Origin: Gloeotrichia echinulata CP02
GTDB lineage: Bacteria; Cyanobacteriota; Cyanobacteriia; Cyanobacteriales; Nostocaceae
Assembly: GCA_038087035.1 (NCBI GenBank)
Contig: CP051187.1
Location: forward strand, 3,167,001-3,231,000
Direction of reading: 5' to 3'
Length of the DNA: 64,000 nt
Shown here: positions 33,663 through 42,826 of the stretch, piece by piece
How positions within the stretch are numbered: position 1 is the first letter of the stretch
Layout of the letters: each line of letters opens with the position of its first letter
The notes under the pieces: generated by a model
Database searches by the model: none
Told to the model about the DNA's origin: nothing
Seen by the model: only the letters and a program-made list of their open reading frames with translations
Translations under genes and position numbers: made by a program

Positions 33663-34039
33663 CGGTTGTTCTCGATGCTTCGGCGCTGCTGGTTTACCTG
33701 AAGGATGAGCCGGGGTGTGATATTGTGGAAGAAGTACTAGCTGAGTCTGTGATTTCGAGCGTGAATTGGTCCGAGGTGATTCAGAAGGCGATCGCCCTGG
33801 GGGTAGTTGTTGACGGAATGCAGGATGATTTGCAGTCGCTGGGGCTGGTGCTAGAGCCGTTTACACCAGAGGATGGCGAGGTAGCGGGACGGCTCTGGGA
33901 ACAAACCCGCCAGTATGGGTTGTCTTTAGGAGACCGCGCCTGTTTGAGTTTGGGGTTGCGGTTGGGAGTTACTGTTTTTACAAGCGACCGCGCATGGCTC
34001 AATCTCGATTTGGGTTTGGATATCCGTGCGGTGCGCTAA
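33659..34039 (+). CDS. vapC: PIN-domain toxin VapC
   Basis: 126-residue PIN ribonuclease: VVLDASALLVYLKDEPG (Asp near 5), SVNWSEV (Glu near 39), SLGDRACLSLGLRLG (Asp near 93) and VFTSDRAWLNL (Asp near 111). The four acidic residues of the active site are present, so the toxin looks intact. Partner of the AbrB-type antitoxin. Confidence 0.9.
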   Translation: MTVVLDASALLVYLKDEPGCDIVEEVLAESVISSVNWSEVIQKAIALGVVVDGMQDDLQSLGLVLEPFTPEDGEVAGRLWEQTRQYGLSLGDRACLSLGLRLGVTVFTSDRAWLNLDLGLDIRAVR

Positions 34040-34064
34040 CAATCTTTTTGTCGTGATTTCATCC

Positions 34065-34700
34065 TTATTTTGTACCAAATAAGCGATCGCCTGCATCTCC
34101 CAAACCGGGGATAATATAGCCATGTTCATCCAGATAGTCATCAATAGCAGCCGTATACACCGGCACATCAGGATGGACTTCACAGAAATGGTTGAGTCCT
34201 TCTGGTGCTGCGAGTAAACAGACAAATTTAATTGACAGCGGATTAGTAGATTTCAGCCTTTCCACAGCAGCAACAGCAGAATTACCAGTTGCTACCATAG
34301 GGTCAACAACAATCATATCTCGCTGCTCCACGTCATCGGGAACTTTAAAATAATACTCAACGGGAATCAAGGTTTTCGGGTCACGGTATAAACCCACATG
34401 TCCCACCCGTGCAGATGGCATTAATTCTAGCATCCCATCCAAAATTCCCTGTCCGGCCCGCATCACTGAAACTAACACCAGCTTTTTATCGGGGGCTAGC
34501 ACTGGTGCATTCATCGGCGCGAGTGGTGTTTTAATCTGTTCATATTTTAGCGGTAAATCTCGCGTAACTTCATAAGCCAACAACAAACTTACTTCTTTGA
34601 CAAGATTACGAAATTTAGTTGTACTGGTTTCAGCCCTACGCATCAGTGTCAGTTTGTGCTGAATTAATGGATGCTCAATTAGTGTTACTTGATTTTGCAT
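34065..34700 (-). CDS. upp: Uracil phosphoribosyltransferase
   Basis: Makes UMP from uracil and PRPP. 211 residues, normal length. PRPP loop [20 protein letters not shown] (about 127-146); uracil-binding C-terminal part [35 protein letters not shown] near 75. It is the third gene of a minus-strand set with urc4 and urc1, so here its role is likely the first step of uracil catabolism (URC6-like) besides salvage. A heptamer STRR separates it from urc4. Confidence 0.94.
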   Translation of the reverse strand: MQNQVTLIEHPLIQHKLTLMRRAETSTTKFRNLVKEVSLLLAYEVTRDLPLKYEQIKTPLAPMNAPVLAPDKKLVLVSVMRAGQGILDGMLELMPSARVGHVGLYRDPKTLIPVEYYFKVPDDVEQRDMIVVDPMVATGNSAVAAVERLKSTNPLSIKFVCLLAAPEGLNHFCEVHPDVPVYTAAIDDYLDEHGYIIPGLGDAGDRLFGTK

Positions 34701-34701
34701 A

Positions 34702-34797
34702 TTAGTTATTAGTCATTAGTCATTAGTCATTAGTCATTTGTCATTAGTCATTTGTCATTAGTCATTAGTCATTTGTCATTAGTCATTTGTCATTGTC
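34702..34797. repeat. Heptanucleotide STRR (TTAGTCA/TTTGTCA)
   Basis: About 13 units in the space between upp and urc4. Confidence 0.88.
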
Positions 34798-34885
34798 AAA
34801 ATACACCGATATTGCAACGGCTCTTTAGCCCCCGGATTCATCCGTGGGGTAGTTCAGAAGCGTCAGGACAAACGAGTAGTCATAG

Positions 34886-36142
34886 TTAGAATACAGTACC
34901 ATCACTTTCTATTTGTATGGGGGGTATACCACCTGTTCTGAGTTCAGCGGCTATTTTGCGCCCAGCTGTCCAGGTTCCCCCTTGCAGAATTTTTACCAAT
35001 GGTAATTCCTCCGTACTCATGCCCAACTTCTGCCGTACCGAAGCAGCAATCTGATCCAAGAGAATCACAGTCAAAGCACGCCATTCAACTATAAATGCTG
35101 ATGACACCGAATGGGGCGATCGCAAAATCTCTGGATTTTTCACACTAATTAACCCCAAATCAAGACATAACCCGCCATTGCGATATTCTGGTAAACCCGT
35201 GAGGACATCTAAACCAGTGATAACTAAACCGAGTTCCTGTAAGGGTTCCAATAGCGAGTAAGTCAACCACTGGGATAATTTGTGAAAAGGCACTAAACCA
35301 TCATCGCTCACATCTGGGTGAAACCAGACATCCCCCAAATTCACCCCAGCCACTTGTAATCTTGAAGGCCAAATATCACTCAGTCCTTCCAGCACCGCAC
35401 TTAACACAGTTGCAGCAGCTAACTGCCCATTTTCAGACTTACCCACAAGATAATTTACCAGATTTCCTGGTCGCGGATTCTCATCCCCAAATATTTGAGG
35501 ACAAGCCAGTAAAACCTCACCTAATTTTTGCAATAATTGCCAACGCCCAACCATTCCCACCAAAGGATTTTCAGCACTTACACCAAACCCAGTAGCTAAT
35601 TCTGACTCAGTTAATGCTTGCAACTTTTGAGCATCGACTTTCGGCAAACCATCACTTCCAAAAGCCCCAGCACAAAACATCTGGAAACTCGCTACAGCCA
35701 ATCCTTCCGAACGCCCCAACCGCAAACCAGTTTCCTGCTCATGATAACACCAACGATTCCCCGCCCCCGCATCCAACAACACACTCACAATTGCCAAATC
35801 AAACTTAGCCGCAGCCCTTTCCCCAGGCGTTAATCCCGCCAACAGAGTATCCAACTTAGCCAAGCGTCCCACACCTTGTCCCTCAAAATGTCGCCACCGA
35901 CTGTGAAACGGAATTTGCAGATCCGGGTATTCTAAACCCATCACCCCAATCACATAATCCGCCACCAGTCCCAACCGAGACAAATCACAAACAAAATACT
36001 CCGACTTCCCACCACATACCAAACCAAACAACTCTCCACACCGTTCCCTAATAGCCACCGGCGAACGAAGATATGCAATCACCTCCCCCTCCTCACTCTG
36101 CGCCCTCTGCGCCCTCTGCGCCTCTGCGGTTCGTTTCTTCAT
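34886..36142 (-). CDS. urc4: URC4/Urg3 family protein (DUF1688), uracil catabolism
   Basis: 418 residues. DUF1688 proteins are essential in the URC uracil-degradation pathway, but their exact reaction is not settled. Motifs seen: VIAYLRSPVAIRERCGELF, GGKSEYFVCDLSRL, PFHSRWRHFE and DAGAGNRWCYHEQETG. The first 18 residues (MKKRTAEAQRAQRAQSEE) come from a CGCAGAGGG-type repeat that has grown into the 5' end; homologues usually begin at about the VIAYL position. Between urc1 and upp on the same strand. Confidence 0.88.
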   Translation of the reverse strand: MKKRTAEAQRAQRAQSEEGEVIAYLRSPVAIRERCGELFGLVCGGKSEYFVCDLSRLGLVADYVIGVMGLEYPDLQIPFHSRWRHFEGQGVGRLAKLDTLLAGLTPGERAAAKFDLAIVSVLLDAGAGNRWCYHEQETGLRLGRSEGLAVASFQMFCAGAFGSDGLPKVDAQKLQALTESELATGFGVSAENPLVGMVGRWQLLQKLGEVLLACPQIFGDENPRPGNLVNYLVGKSENGQLAAATVLSAVLEGLSDIWPSRLQVAGVNLGDVWFHPDVSDDGLVPFHKLSQWLTYSLLEPLQELGLVITGLDVLTGLPEYRNGGLCLDLGLISVKNPEILRSPHSVSSAFIVEWRALTVILLDQIAASVRQKLGMSTEELPLVKILQGGTWTAGRKIAAELRTGGIPPIQIESDGTVF

Positions 36143-36482
36143 ACTTCACCTTCTGACAAATTAAAAAAATCTCCAATTTGTAGGGTGCGTCATACCATTT
36201 CACCAAAACTCTGATACATATAGATTTCCCGTAAGGGCACGGCAATGCCGTGCCCCTACCAACGTATTTGTATCATACTTAAAGTGAAACGGTATCAGTA
36301 CCCAACCCAAGTTTTCTCATTTCTGACGCACCCTACGGACTTGACCCTCCGAATTTTAGATTTTGGATTTTGGATTTTAGATTTTTGGGGTACGAGCAAG
36401 ACTCCATGTGTCTGTAAAAATCCAAAAGACGCTCCTACGTCGCTAACGCAAATCTAAAATCCAAAATTGGTTGACTAGGAGA
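36143..36482. other. Spacer between urc1 and urc4 with a MITE
   Basis: 340 bases. MITE B copy 2 (36192-36295), flanked by two GTAGGGTGCGTCA/TGACGCACCCTAC pieces in opposite orientation, and TTTTGGATTTTAGATT repeats near 36355-36385. No ORF of note. Confidence 0.7.
36192..36295. repeat. MITE family B, copy 2 (104 bp)
   Basis: ATACCATTTCAC to GTGAAACGGTAT; nearly the same as 22946-23048, with the central GTAAGGGCACGGCAATGCCG. Confidence 0.85.
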
Positions 36483-37742
36483 TTAATCTACCAAGTTTCG
36501 CCCCTTGACTTGGGACAAACCATCTGTATCTAAAACATCTCCTGTGGTATAATAACCAGCGGCTTTTTTCGCTTCAATTTCTACCCGTGCATCTTGGGGA
36601 ATCAACTCTTCGGGAATTGGCACCCGTTCGACAATCTCAATCCCCGCCTGAGTAATAGCGTTGTACTTCATATTACTCATCGATACCATCCGGTCAATGC
36701 GGGTAATACCCAACCAGTGCAACACATCGGGCATCAATTCTTGCATCCGCATATCTTGCACACCCGCGACACATTCTGTACGGGCAAAATATGCATCAGC
36801 GCGATCGCCTCCTTCTTGACGCTTGCGGGCATTGTAAACTAGGAATTTAGTCACTTCACCCAGGGCGCGTCCTTCTTTGCGACAATAGACAATTACACCC
36901 ACACCCCCCATCTGGGCTGTTTCTACACATACCTCAATCCCATGTACCAAATAGGGGCGACAGGTGCAGATGTCGGAACCAAAGACATCAGAACCGTTGC
37001 ATTCATCATGAACGCGGACTGCTACAGGTTTATCGGGATCAGCGATCGCCGCTAGATCACCGACAATATACACCGTTACGCCGCCAATAGGTGGTAAAAA
37101 GACTTCCAAATCGGATCGCGTTACTAATTCTGGGAACATCCCCCCAGTTTGTTCAAATAAAGCGCGGCGTAACTCAGCTTCGGAAATACCAAAGCGCTTG
37201 GCCAGTCCCGGTAAATACCACACCGGCTCAATTGCGGCTTTGGTGACGACTAAATCACCGCCTGGTTTCATAATTTTACCATCAACTTGTAAGCGCCCTT
37301 TGGTCACAGCTTCTTGCAGTTCCGGCATATTGATGTGAGCTTGGGTAATGGCGATTGTTGGTCGGATATCATACCCCTTGGCGTAATAAGATGTGAATAC
37401 CTCACTGGCGATCGCCCCAAACGGGTCAAGGGAAACTATTTTTTCAGGGTCAGCCCAACTAGGGAAAGGTCCAATCTGGGCGACTGGGGATGTATTGGTC
37501 AAATCGGCACGATGATCTGACTGTAAAGCACCACTAGCCACTGCTAAAGCCCGATACACCGCATAACTACCAGAATGAGTGCCAATGACATTACGATGTC
37601 CCTGCTTAGTCAGTGTAGCAATAATCGGTCCGCGTTGCATCGGGTCTGATACCCCCCATTGAATGGGGATCGGCTTTGGACCGCAGCTACTGGGATGGGA
37701 AGTCAGAACAATATGCCTCGAAACGCTTTTTGGCTTTGGCAT
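36483..37742 (-). CDS. urc1: GTP cyclohydrolase II-like protein URC1
   Basis: 419 residues, much longer than riboflavin-type RibA, with a long N-terminal part (about 1-210) typical of the URC1/uracil-catabolism branch. The cyclohydrolase II core follows: VRVHDECNGSDVFGSDICTCRPYL (about 243-266) with the three zinc cysteines, and VGVIVYCRKEGRALGEVTKF. In the URC pathway this enzyme probably opens the pyrimidine ring of UMP or a derivative. First gene of the urc1-urc4-upp set. An NtcA-type site lies 77-90 bp upstream. Confidence 0.9.
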   Translation of the reverse strand: MPKPKSVSRHIVLTSHPSSCGPKPIPIQWGVSDPMQRGPIIATLTKQGHRNVIGTHSGSYAVYRALAVASGALQSDHRADLTNTSPVAQIGPFPSWADPEKIVSLDPFGAIASEVFTSYYAKGYDIRPTIAITQAHINMPELQEAVTKGRLQVDGKIMKPGGDLVVTKAAIEPVWYLPGLAKRFGISEAELRRALFEQTGGMFPELVTRSDLEVFLPPIGGVTVYIVGDLAAIADPDKPVAVRVHDECNGSDVFGSDICTCRPYLVHGIEVCVETAQMGGVGVIVYCRKEGRALGEVTKFLVYNARKRQEGGDRADAYFARTECVAGVQDMRMQELMPDVLHWLGITRIDRMVSMSNMKYNAITQAGIEIVERVPIPEELIPQDARVEIEAKKAAGYYTTGDVLDTDGLSQVKGRNLVD

Positions 37743-37818
37743 AGTCGTTTGTTTTTTGTAATGTTTTTATGAACGATTAGTCATTCAAGATTGGTAAATT
37801 TGCAACAGTGACTATGGA

Positions 37819-37832
37819 GTATGAAACTTTAC
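37819..37832 (-). promoter_or_regulatory. NtcA-like site GTA-N8-TAC upstream of urc1
   Basis: On the minus strand GTAAAGTTTCATAC fits the NtcA consensus exactly. A TACCAAT hexamer-like box follows about 22 bases downstream, the usual distance to the -10 element of NtcA-activated promoters. Control by nitrogen status would fit a gene set that frees nitrogen from uracil. Confidence 0.45.
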
Positions 37833-38008
37833 TGTCATCATCAGGATTAACGATTTTAAATAGTATTTTTGAATACAGACAACAAATAACATACTAATTG
37901 TCTAATTAGCAATTGCAATAAGAGAATTTAAAGATACCTTTAAAAATGACTGAGAAGGAAATTTTGTGCGAAAGTTGATATAAAGATACAATTACCTAGA
38001 CCAAATTC

Positions 38009-38479
38009 ATGGATTCTTTATCTATCAATTCCTTACTTGAAGATTTGAAAAATTCCGATGCCACAGTTAGGGAGCAGGCGACGAAGAAAATCTGGCGGAT
38101 CTGGTTTCAGCAGAAGGGAATTTATGGCTTGGAAAGAATTGAGCATAGTCAAAAGTTACTGGATGCTGGGGAAACTACTCAAGCCGAAGCCGCACTGACA
38201 AATCTCATCAAAGAACAACCCGATTTTGGCGAAGCTTGGAATCGTCGAGCTTTTTTATACTACAGCACTGGCGATTATAAAAAGTCTTTGGCGGATTGTC
38301 AGATGGTTCTCCATATCAATCCTGTACATTTTGGCGCACTACATGGTATGGGCTTGTGCTACGCCGCTTTGGGAGAGTATGGTGCGGCGATTAAAGCTTT
38401 TAAACGTGCTTTATCAATTCAGCCCTATTCTCTGGTGAATCAAAAGTTGATTTTGGAATGTACATTTAGACTTAGCTAA
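38009..38479 (+). CDS. TPR protein
   Basis: 156 residues. N-terminal helical segment resembling a HEAT-like start (SLLEDLKNSDATVREQATKKIWRIW) followed by about three tetratricopeptide repeats: SQKLLDAGETTQAEAALTNLI, AFLYYSTGDYKKSLADCQMVL and GLCYAALGEYGAAIKAFKRAL. A protein-interaction module; partners unknown. Short cyanobacterial proteins of this layout are common. Monocistronic. Confidence 0.85.
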   Translation: MDSLSINSLLEDLKNSDATVREQATKKIWRIWFQQKGIYGLERIEHSQKLLDAGETTQAEAALTNLIKEQPDFGEAWNRRAFLYYSTGDYKKSLADCQMVLHINPVHFGALHGMGLCYAALGEYGAAIKAFKRALSIQPYSLVNQKLILECTFRLS

Positions 38480-38669
38480 CACAGCACTGTATAAAAAGTA
38501 TAATTTTGTATCGAGTCTCTCCTGTAATTATGGTGATAACGAAACATGATAATTAATTAATTATCGGCAGGAAACTTGACTGCGATCAGGTGCCAACGGC
38601 TAGCCGCAATAAATAGAATTTAGGGGCTAGCCCGCCGTTGACAACCTGGTATGCTCCATTCCCCATCGT

Positions 38670-39845
38670 CTAAAACATATCAGCGGGGTCAGCAGATCGT
38701 AATTTACGGGTGGCGATCGCACCGGAAATGGCACACATAATAACAGTTAAAATCAACACCTGTAATGCTCGCAGAGCGGTCATGTACATTGGTAAATTTG
38801 TCGCGTTGCGAGTTAGATAATAAAGGCCTAAAGAAACTACTGTTCCGGGAATGAAGCCCAGCATTGCTAAAATGACTGCTTCTTCAAAGACGACACCTAG
38901 CAGGTATAAATTACGATATCCCATTGCTTTGAAGGTGGCATATTCTCTGACATGGGTATTGACATCTGTGGAGAGGATTTGATAAACGAGAATCACCCCG
39001 ACGGAAAATCCCATTGATACACCCAGGTTAAAAATAAATCCAATAGGGGAGTTTCGCCGCCAAAAGTCATTCTCAAATTCAATAAATTCTTCGCGGGTCA
39101 AGACTTTGACATCATCTTTCAAGTGTGCTTTTAATCCCGCTACCACCAAGTTTCGGTCAGCACCTGGTTGCACCTCAATCAAACCTACACTAATACTGGA
39201 GGCTAATTGCCGGGGAAATAGCCGCAAAAAGTTTTCATCGCTGGTCATCAATGTACCATCAGCGCCAAAGGAAGCCCCGATTTGGAATAAACCAATAATC
39301 TGAATTGTGCGGCGTTCGATTTCGGTAGTGACAATTTTACCCTGTTCTATTTGGGCGATGGTCTGTTTGTAATCTCCTCTAGAACCACGGTCAAATATAA
39401 CAGTATCAGGCTGCTTGATTGCCTGCAATTGTTGATTAACTCCTGGTAAATCCAAAACTGGCTTGTCTGGATTGACCCCAATCACTAAAATCTCCGTATC
39501 TCGTCGTGTTTGGGGATTCTTCCAGATCATATTGCTGACATACATCGCCTCTGCGGACTTCACCCCTGGTACATCCATTGCTTGGTACAATCGCCGACGA
39601 GAAAAGGTAGAGATTCTTTGCAGGTTACGGGTTTGGGAACCGATTAAAACGATGTCTGAGTGCAAACTGCGGTGTAATCTGGTGTTACTGTCATACAGGG
39701 CACTCTGAAAGCCAAACTGCATGAACATGAGAACATCAGCAAAGGCAATACCTGATAATGCTACCAAAAGCCGACTTTTTTCATGACTTAGTTGCAGCCA
39801 TCCTAGAGGTGTTCGTCGCTGCAGTTTTTGGATGAGTCCCATCAA
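38670..39845 (-). CDS. devC: DevC-type ABC exporter permease (second set)
   Basis: 391-residue FtsX/MacB-like permease: one N-terminal membrane segment, a large periplasmic domain and three C-terminal segments, ending IATRKLRSADPADMF, which is typical of DevC. In DevBCA systems it works with a fusion protein DevB, an ATPase DevA and a TolC-type pore to export glycolipids or other molecules. It follows a devB gene (40133-41332); no devA comes after it, so it may share the ATPase of the other set. Very similar to the permease at 44371. Confidence 0.9.
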   Translation of the reverse strand: MMGLIQKLQRRTPLGWLQLSHEKSRLLVALSGIAFADVLMFMQFGFQSALYDSNTRLHRSLHSDIVLIGSQTRNLQRISTFSRRRLYQAMDVPGVKSAEAMYVSNMIWKNPQTRRDTEILVIGVNPDKPVLDLPGVNQQLQAIKQPDTVIFDRGSRGDYKQTIAQIEQGKIVTTEIERRTIQIIGLFQIGASFGADGTLMTSDENFLRLFPRQLASSISVGLIEVQPGADRNLVVAGLKAHLKDDVKVLTREEFIEFENDFWRRNSPIGFIFNLGVSMGFSVGVILVYQILSTDVNTHVREYATFKAMGYRNLYLLGVVFEEAVILAMLGFIPGTVVSLGLYYLTRNATNLPMYMTALRALQVLILTVIMCAISGAIATRKLRSADPADMF

Positions 39846-40010
39846 ATGAGGAATGAGTAATGAGTAATGAGTAATGAGTAATGAGGAATGGGGAATGGGG
39901 AATGGGGAATGGGGAATGAGGAATGGGGAATGAGTGATGAGTGGATTATTTTTAAGTTTCGAGTTCCCCGCTTGAAGTTTCGAGTTTCCAGCTTGAAGTT
40001 TCGAGTTCTA
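39846..40010. repeat. STRR and short direct repeats
   Basis: ATGAGTA and GAATGGG heptamers (39848-39935), then three copies of a CGAGTTCC/CTTGAAGTTT 25-bp element (39959-40008). Confidence 0.8.
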
Positions 40011-40090
40011 ATACCGTTTCACTTTAAGTATGATACAAATACGTTGGTAGGGGCACGGCAATGCCGTGCCCTTACGGGAAATCTATATGT
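40011..40090 (-). repeat. MITE family B, truncated inverted copy
   Basis: ATACCGTTTCACTTTAAGTA at the left is the right end of the family read in reverse; the other terminal repeat is missing, the match ending near ATCTATATGT. Between devB and devC of the second set. Confidence 0.75.
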
Positions 40091-40132
40091 AACCTAAAAC
40101 TCCAATCCCCAATCCCCAATCCCCAATCCCTG

Positions 40133-41332
40133 TCAAAATTGAATTACCACCTTGACTTGCATATTGGTAAACTTGGCAGCTTTCTGACTAGAGGTTTCAT
40201 CAAGTCGGATATGAACTGTAATGACTCTACCGTCAATATTGCTGGAGGGGTCGGAGTTGATCACGTTCTGGCGACGTACTTGTAAGCCAAGACTATCAAC
40301 TGTTCCGCGCAATTCGCTTGGTAAGAAATCATTGATTACTCGTACCCGCTGTCCTGGATGAACTTTGCTGATGTCGCTTTCGTAAACTTCGGCGACGACG
40401 TACATTTGGTTGGTTTGTCCAATATTAGCAATACCATCATCTGATACCAATTCTCCAGGACGGGTGTGGATCTCAAATACTTGTCCATCTTGGGGCGATC
40501 GCACGTAGGCTTGTTGTAAATTTGTTTTGGCACGATTCATGGCTGCTACGGCACGATTGACTTCTGCTTGGGCAAGTTCTATATCTACTGCTGGGACTTC
40601 TGTAATCCGATCTAGGTTGGCTTTGGCTTCTTGGAGTTTTTGCTGGCTGGCTGACTGGATACGTTTCAACTGTGCTTGTTCTTGTTCCAGGCTTTTGTGG
40701 GTAGTTTCCAGGGTTAAGCGTTTGCTTTCCTGTTGGGAGGCGGAAATTGCTCCTTCTTGATAGAGTTGCTGATAGCGTTTGTCTTCGGCTGCGGCGTTTT
40801 TCGCAGTGGCTTGTAAGCGTGCAACTGTGGCTATTTGCGCCTCGATATCGCCAAGGCGTTCAGCTTCTAGGCGGCTGATGGTTGCTTTTTGGGCTGTGAT
40901 TTCACCGCGTTTAGGGCCTGCTTGCGTTTTAGCGAGATTCGCCTGTGATACTTTCACTTGTGCCTGTGCTTCTTTTAAGGCTGCTTGCAGGCGATCGCGA
41001 CTGTCTAAAATAGCAATTACCTGCCCTTTTTTGACTGTATCTCCTTCCTTGACTAATAACTGCTCTACTCTACTCCCTTCCGCAGATACGGTAGCAGAAA
41101 GTTTAATTACTTCTCCTTTTGGTTCTAGGCTTCCCAGGGCTGTCACAGTTGTAATTTCTGGCAATTTTGTTGCGGTTGATTGTGTTTCTGAATTGCCGAA
41201 ATATTGCCAGCGTTTGACTGTATAAAAGCTGATTCCACAAACCAGTAAAGATGAAACTATACCTATAATAATGGATGGACGCAGAATAGATTTAGGGGAC
41301 AATGTGTACCCTATCTTGGAATTTTGCACCAT
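40133..41332 (-). CDS. devB: DevB-type membrane fusion protein (second set)
   Basis: HlyD-family periplasmic adaptor, 399 residues. N-terminal membrane anchor (about 20-40), lipoyl-like halves ALGSLEPKGEVIKLSATVSAEG and AYVRSPQDGQVFEIHTRPGE, and between them a long alpha-helical hairpin (about 105-270; Glu/Lys/Ala/Gln-rich). Ends in VKVVIQF. Upstream of devC on the same strand, with a MITE and STRR in the gap. Confidence 0.92.
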   Translation of the reverse strand: MVQNSKIGYTLSPKSILRPSIIIGIVSSLLVCGISFYTVKRWQYFGNSETQSTATKLPEITTVTALGSLEPKGEVIKLSATVSAEGSRVEQLLVKEGDTVKKGQVIAILDSRDRLQAALKEAQAQVKVSQANLAKTQAGPKRGEITAQKATISRLEAERLGDIEAQIATVARLQATAKNAAAEDKRYQQLYQEGAISASQQESKRLTLETTHKSLEQEQAQLKRIQSASQQKLQEAKANLDRITEVPAVDIELAQAEVNRAVAAMNRAKTNLQQAYVRSPQDGQVFEIHTRPGELVSDDGIANIGQTNQMYVVAEVYESDISKVHPGQRVRVINDFLPSELRGTVDSLGLQVRRQNVINSDPSSNIDGRVITVHIRLDETSSQKAAKFTNMQVKVVIQF

Positions 41333-42826
41333 AGATTACCTCTTACTAGTGGCGCAGAAAAACTGACTTACTTCATGTTAATTTTCTGTGGTTTTATCGC
41401 GGACTATTACCTTGAAAAAATGAATTGATTTTTTAACGATTCCATGACATCACATAATTTAGCTGGACATGAGAAAAAAGTCTTTCTCACAAAATGAAAA
41501 ACTTATACCTTAAGTCAATTACTTTTGTTTTGTTAAGGTGTAAGGATGTAGGTATATTAAACTCTTTAACAAAGACGGTTTGTAACAGCGCCAACAATCA
41601 GAGTTAAATTATGTTATTTATTGAAGTTGATAAACTACTACACTTTTAGAAATAATTCTCAAAATTTAATGATTAGTTTAAATCAACACAATCATGAATT
41701 AACCGCCGATACACGTCGATAAATATGTGACCAAATAGCGATTACTCCCGAACCGCTGGAAGATTACCGTTCGCGGAGCGTCCCGTAGGGAAATAATTTT
41801 GATCTCACGCATTCGCGAAGCGTCCCGTAGGGAAGGCGCATTCGCGGAGCGTCTGTCTTCGACACGCTACGCGAACGCAGAGAAGGCGCATTCGCGGAGC
41901 GTCTGTCTTCGACACGCTACGCGAACGCAGAGAAGAAGGAAAATTATAGGTAATCTTAGACCGGGAAGGGAGTAGTTCCACCAAGATCAATGGTCGGGGC
42001 ACGGCGACAGTAATATTTTGGTTTGGTGGATAAGAATTGTTGCAGTATCATCAATGGTCGGGGCACGGCGACAGTAATATTTTGGTTTGGTGGATAAGAA
42101 TTGTTGCAGTATCATCAATGGTCGGGGCACGGCGACAGTAATATTTTGGTTTGGTGGATAAGAATTGTTGCAGTATCATCAATGGTCGGGGCACGGCGAC
42201 AGTAATATTTTGGTTTGGTGGATAAGAATTGTTGCAGTATCATCAATGGTCGGGGCACGGCGACAGTAATATTTTGGTTTGGTGGATAAGAATTGTTGCA
42301 GTATCATCAATGGTCGGGGCACGGCGACAGTAATATTTTAGTTTGGTGGATAAGAATTGTTGCAGTATCATCAATGGTCGGGGCACGGCGACAGTAATAT
42401 TTTAGTTTGGTGGATAAGAATTGTTGCAGTATCATCAATGGTCGGGGCACGGCGACAGTAATATTTTAGTTTGGTGGATAAGAATTGTTGCAGTATCATC
42501 AATGGTCGGGGCACGGCGACAGTAATATTTTAGTTTGGTGGATAAGAATTGTTGCAGTATCATCAATGGTCGGGGCACGGCGACAGTAATATTTTAGTTT
42601 GGTGGATAAGAATTGTTGCAGTATCATCAATGGTCGGGGCACGGCGACAGTAATATTTTAGTTTGGTGGATAAGAATTGTTGCAGTATCATCAATGGTCG
42701 GGGCACGGCGACAGTAATATTTTAGTTTGGTGGATAATATCACTGATGCCGTGCCCCTACTGGGTCTGGGGAATACAATATATATTGGTATATATTTGTT
42801 GTTGATTTTTACAGAATGTAATTGGG
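41333..42826. other. Long noncoding interval upstream of devB and before RAYT
   Basis: 1.5 kb. 41333-41750 is AT-rich and should hold the devB promoter. 41765-41935 has short CGCGGAGCGTC/GACACGCTACGCGAACG repeats including two tandem 50-bp units (41833 and 41883). 41986-42760 is a 64-bp tandem array. Then a short leader to the RAYT gene. Confidence 0.7.
41986..42760. repeat. 64-bp tandem array, 12 units, within MITE arms
   Basis: Units begin ATCAATGGTCGGGGCACGGC at 41986 and then every 64 bp to 42690 (the last is partial). The first five units read TTTTGGTTTGG and the last seven TTTTAGTTTGG. Each holds the arm GGGGCACGGC; after the last unit comes the opposite arm GCCGTGCCCCTAC (42748-42760). 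So the array looks like an expanded interior of a REP/MITE palindrome. Units are contiguous with no spacers. Confidence 0.92.

Noticed and set aside
40527..41225. Long plus-strand frames opposite devB (also 45940-46485)
   Set aside because: Antisense to the coiled-coil coding parts, which are GC-biased and lack stops on the opposite strand.
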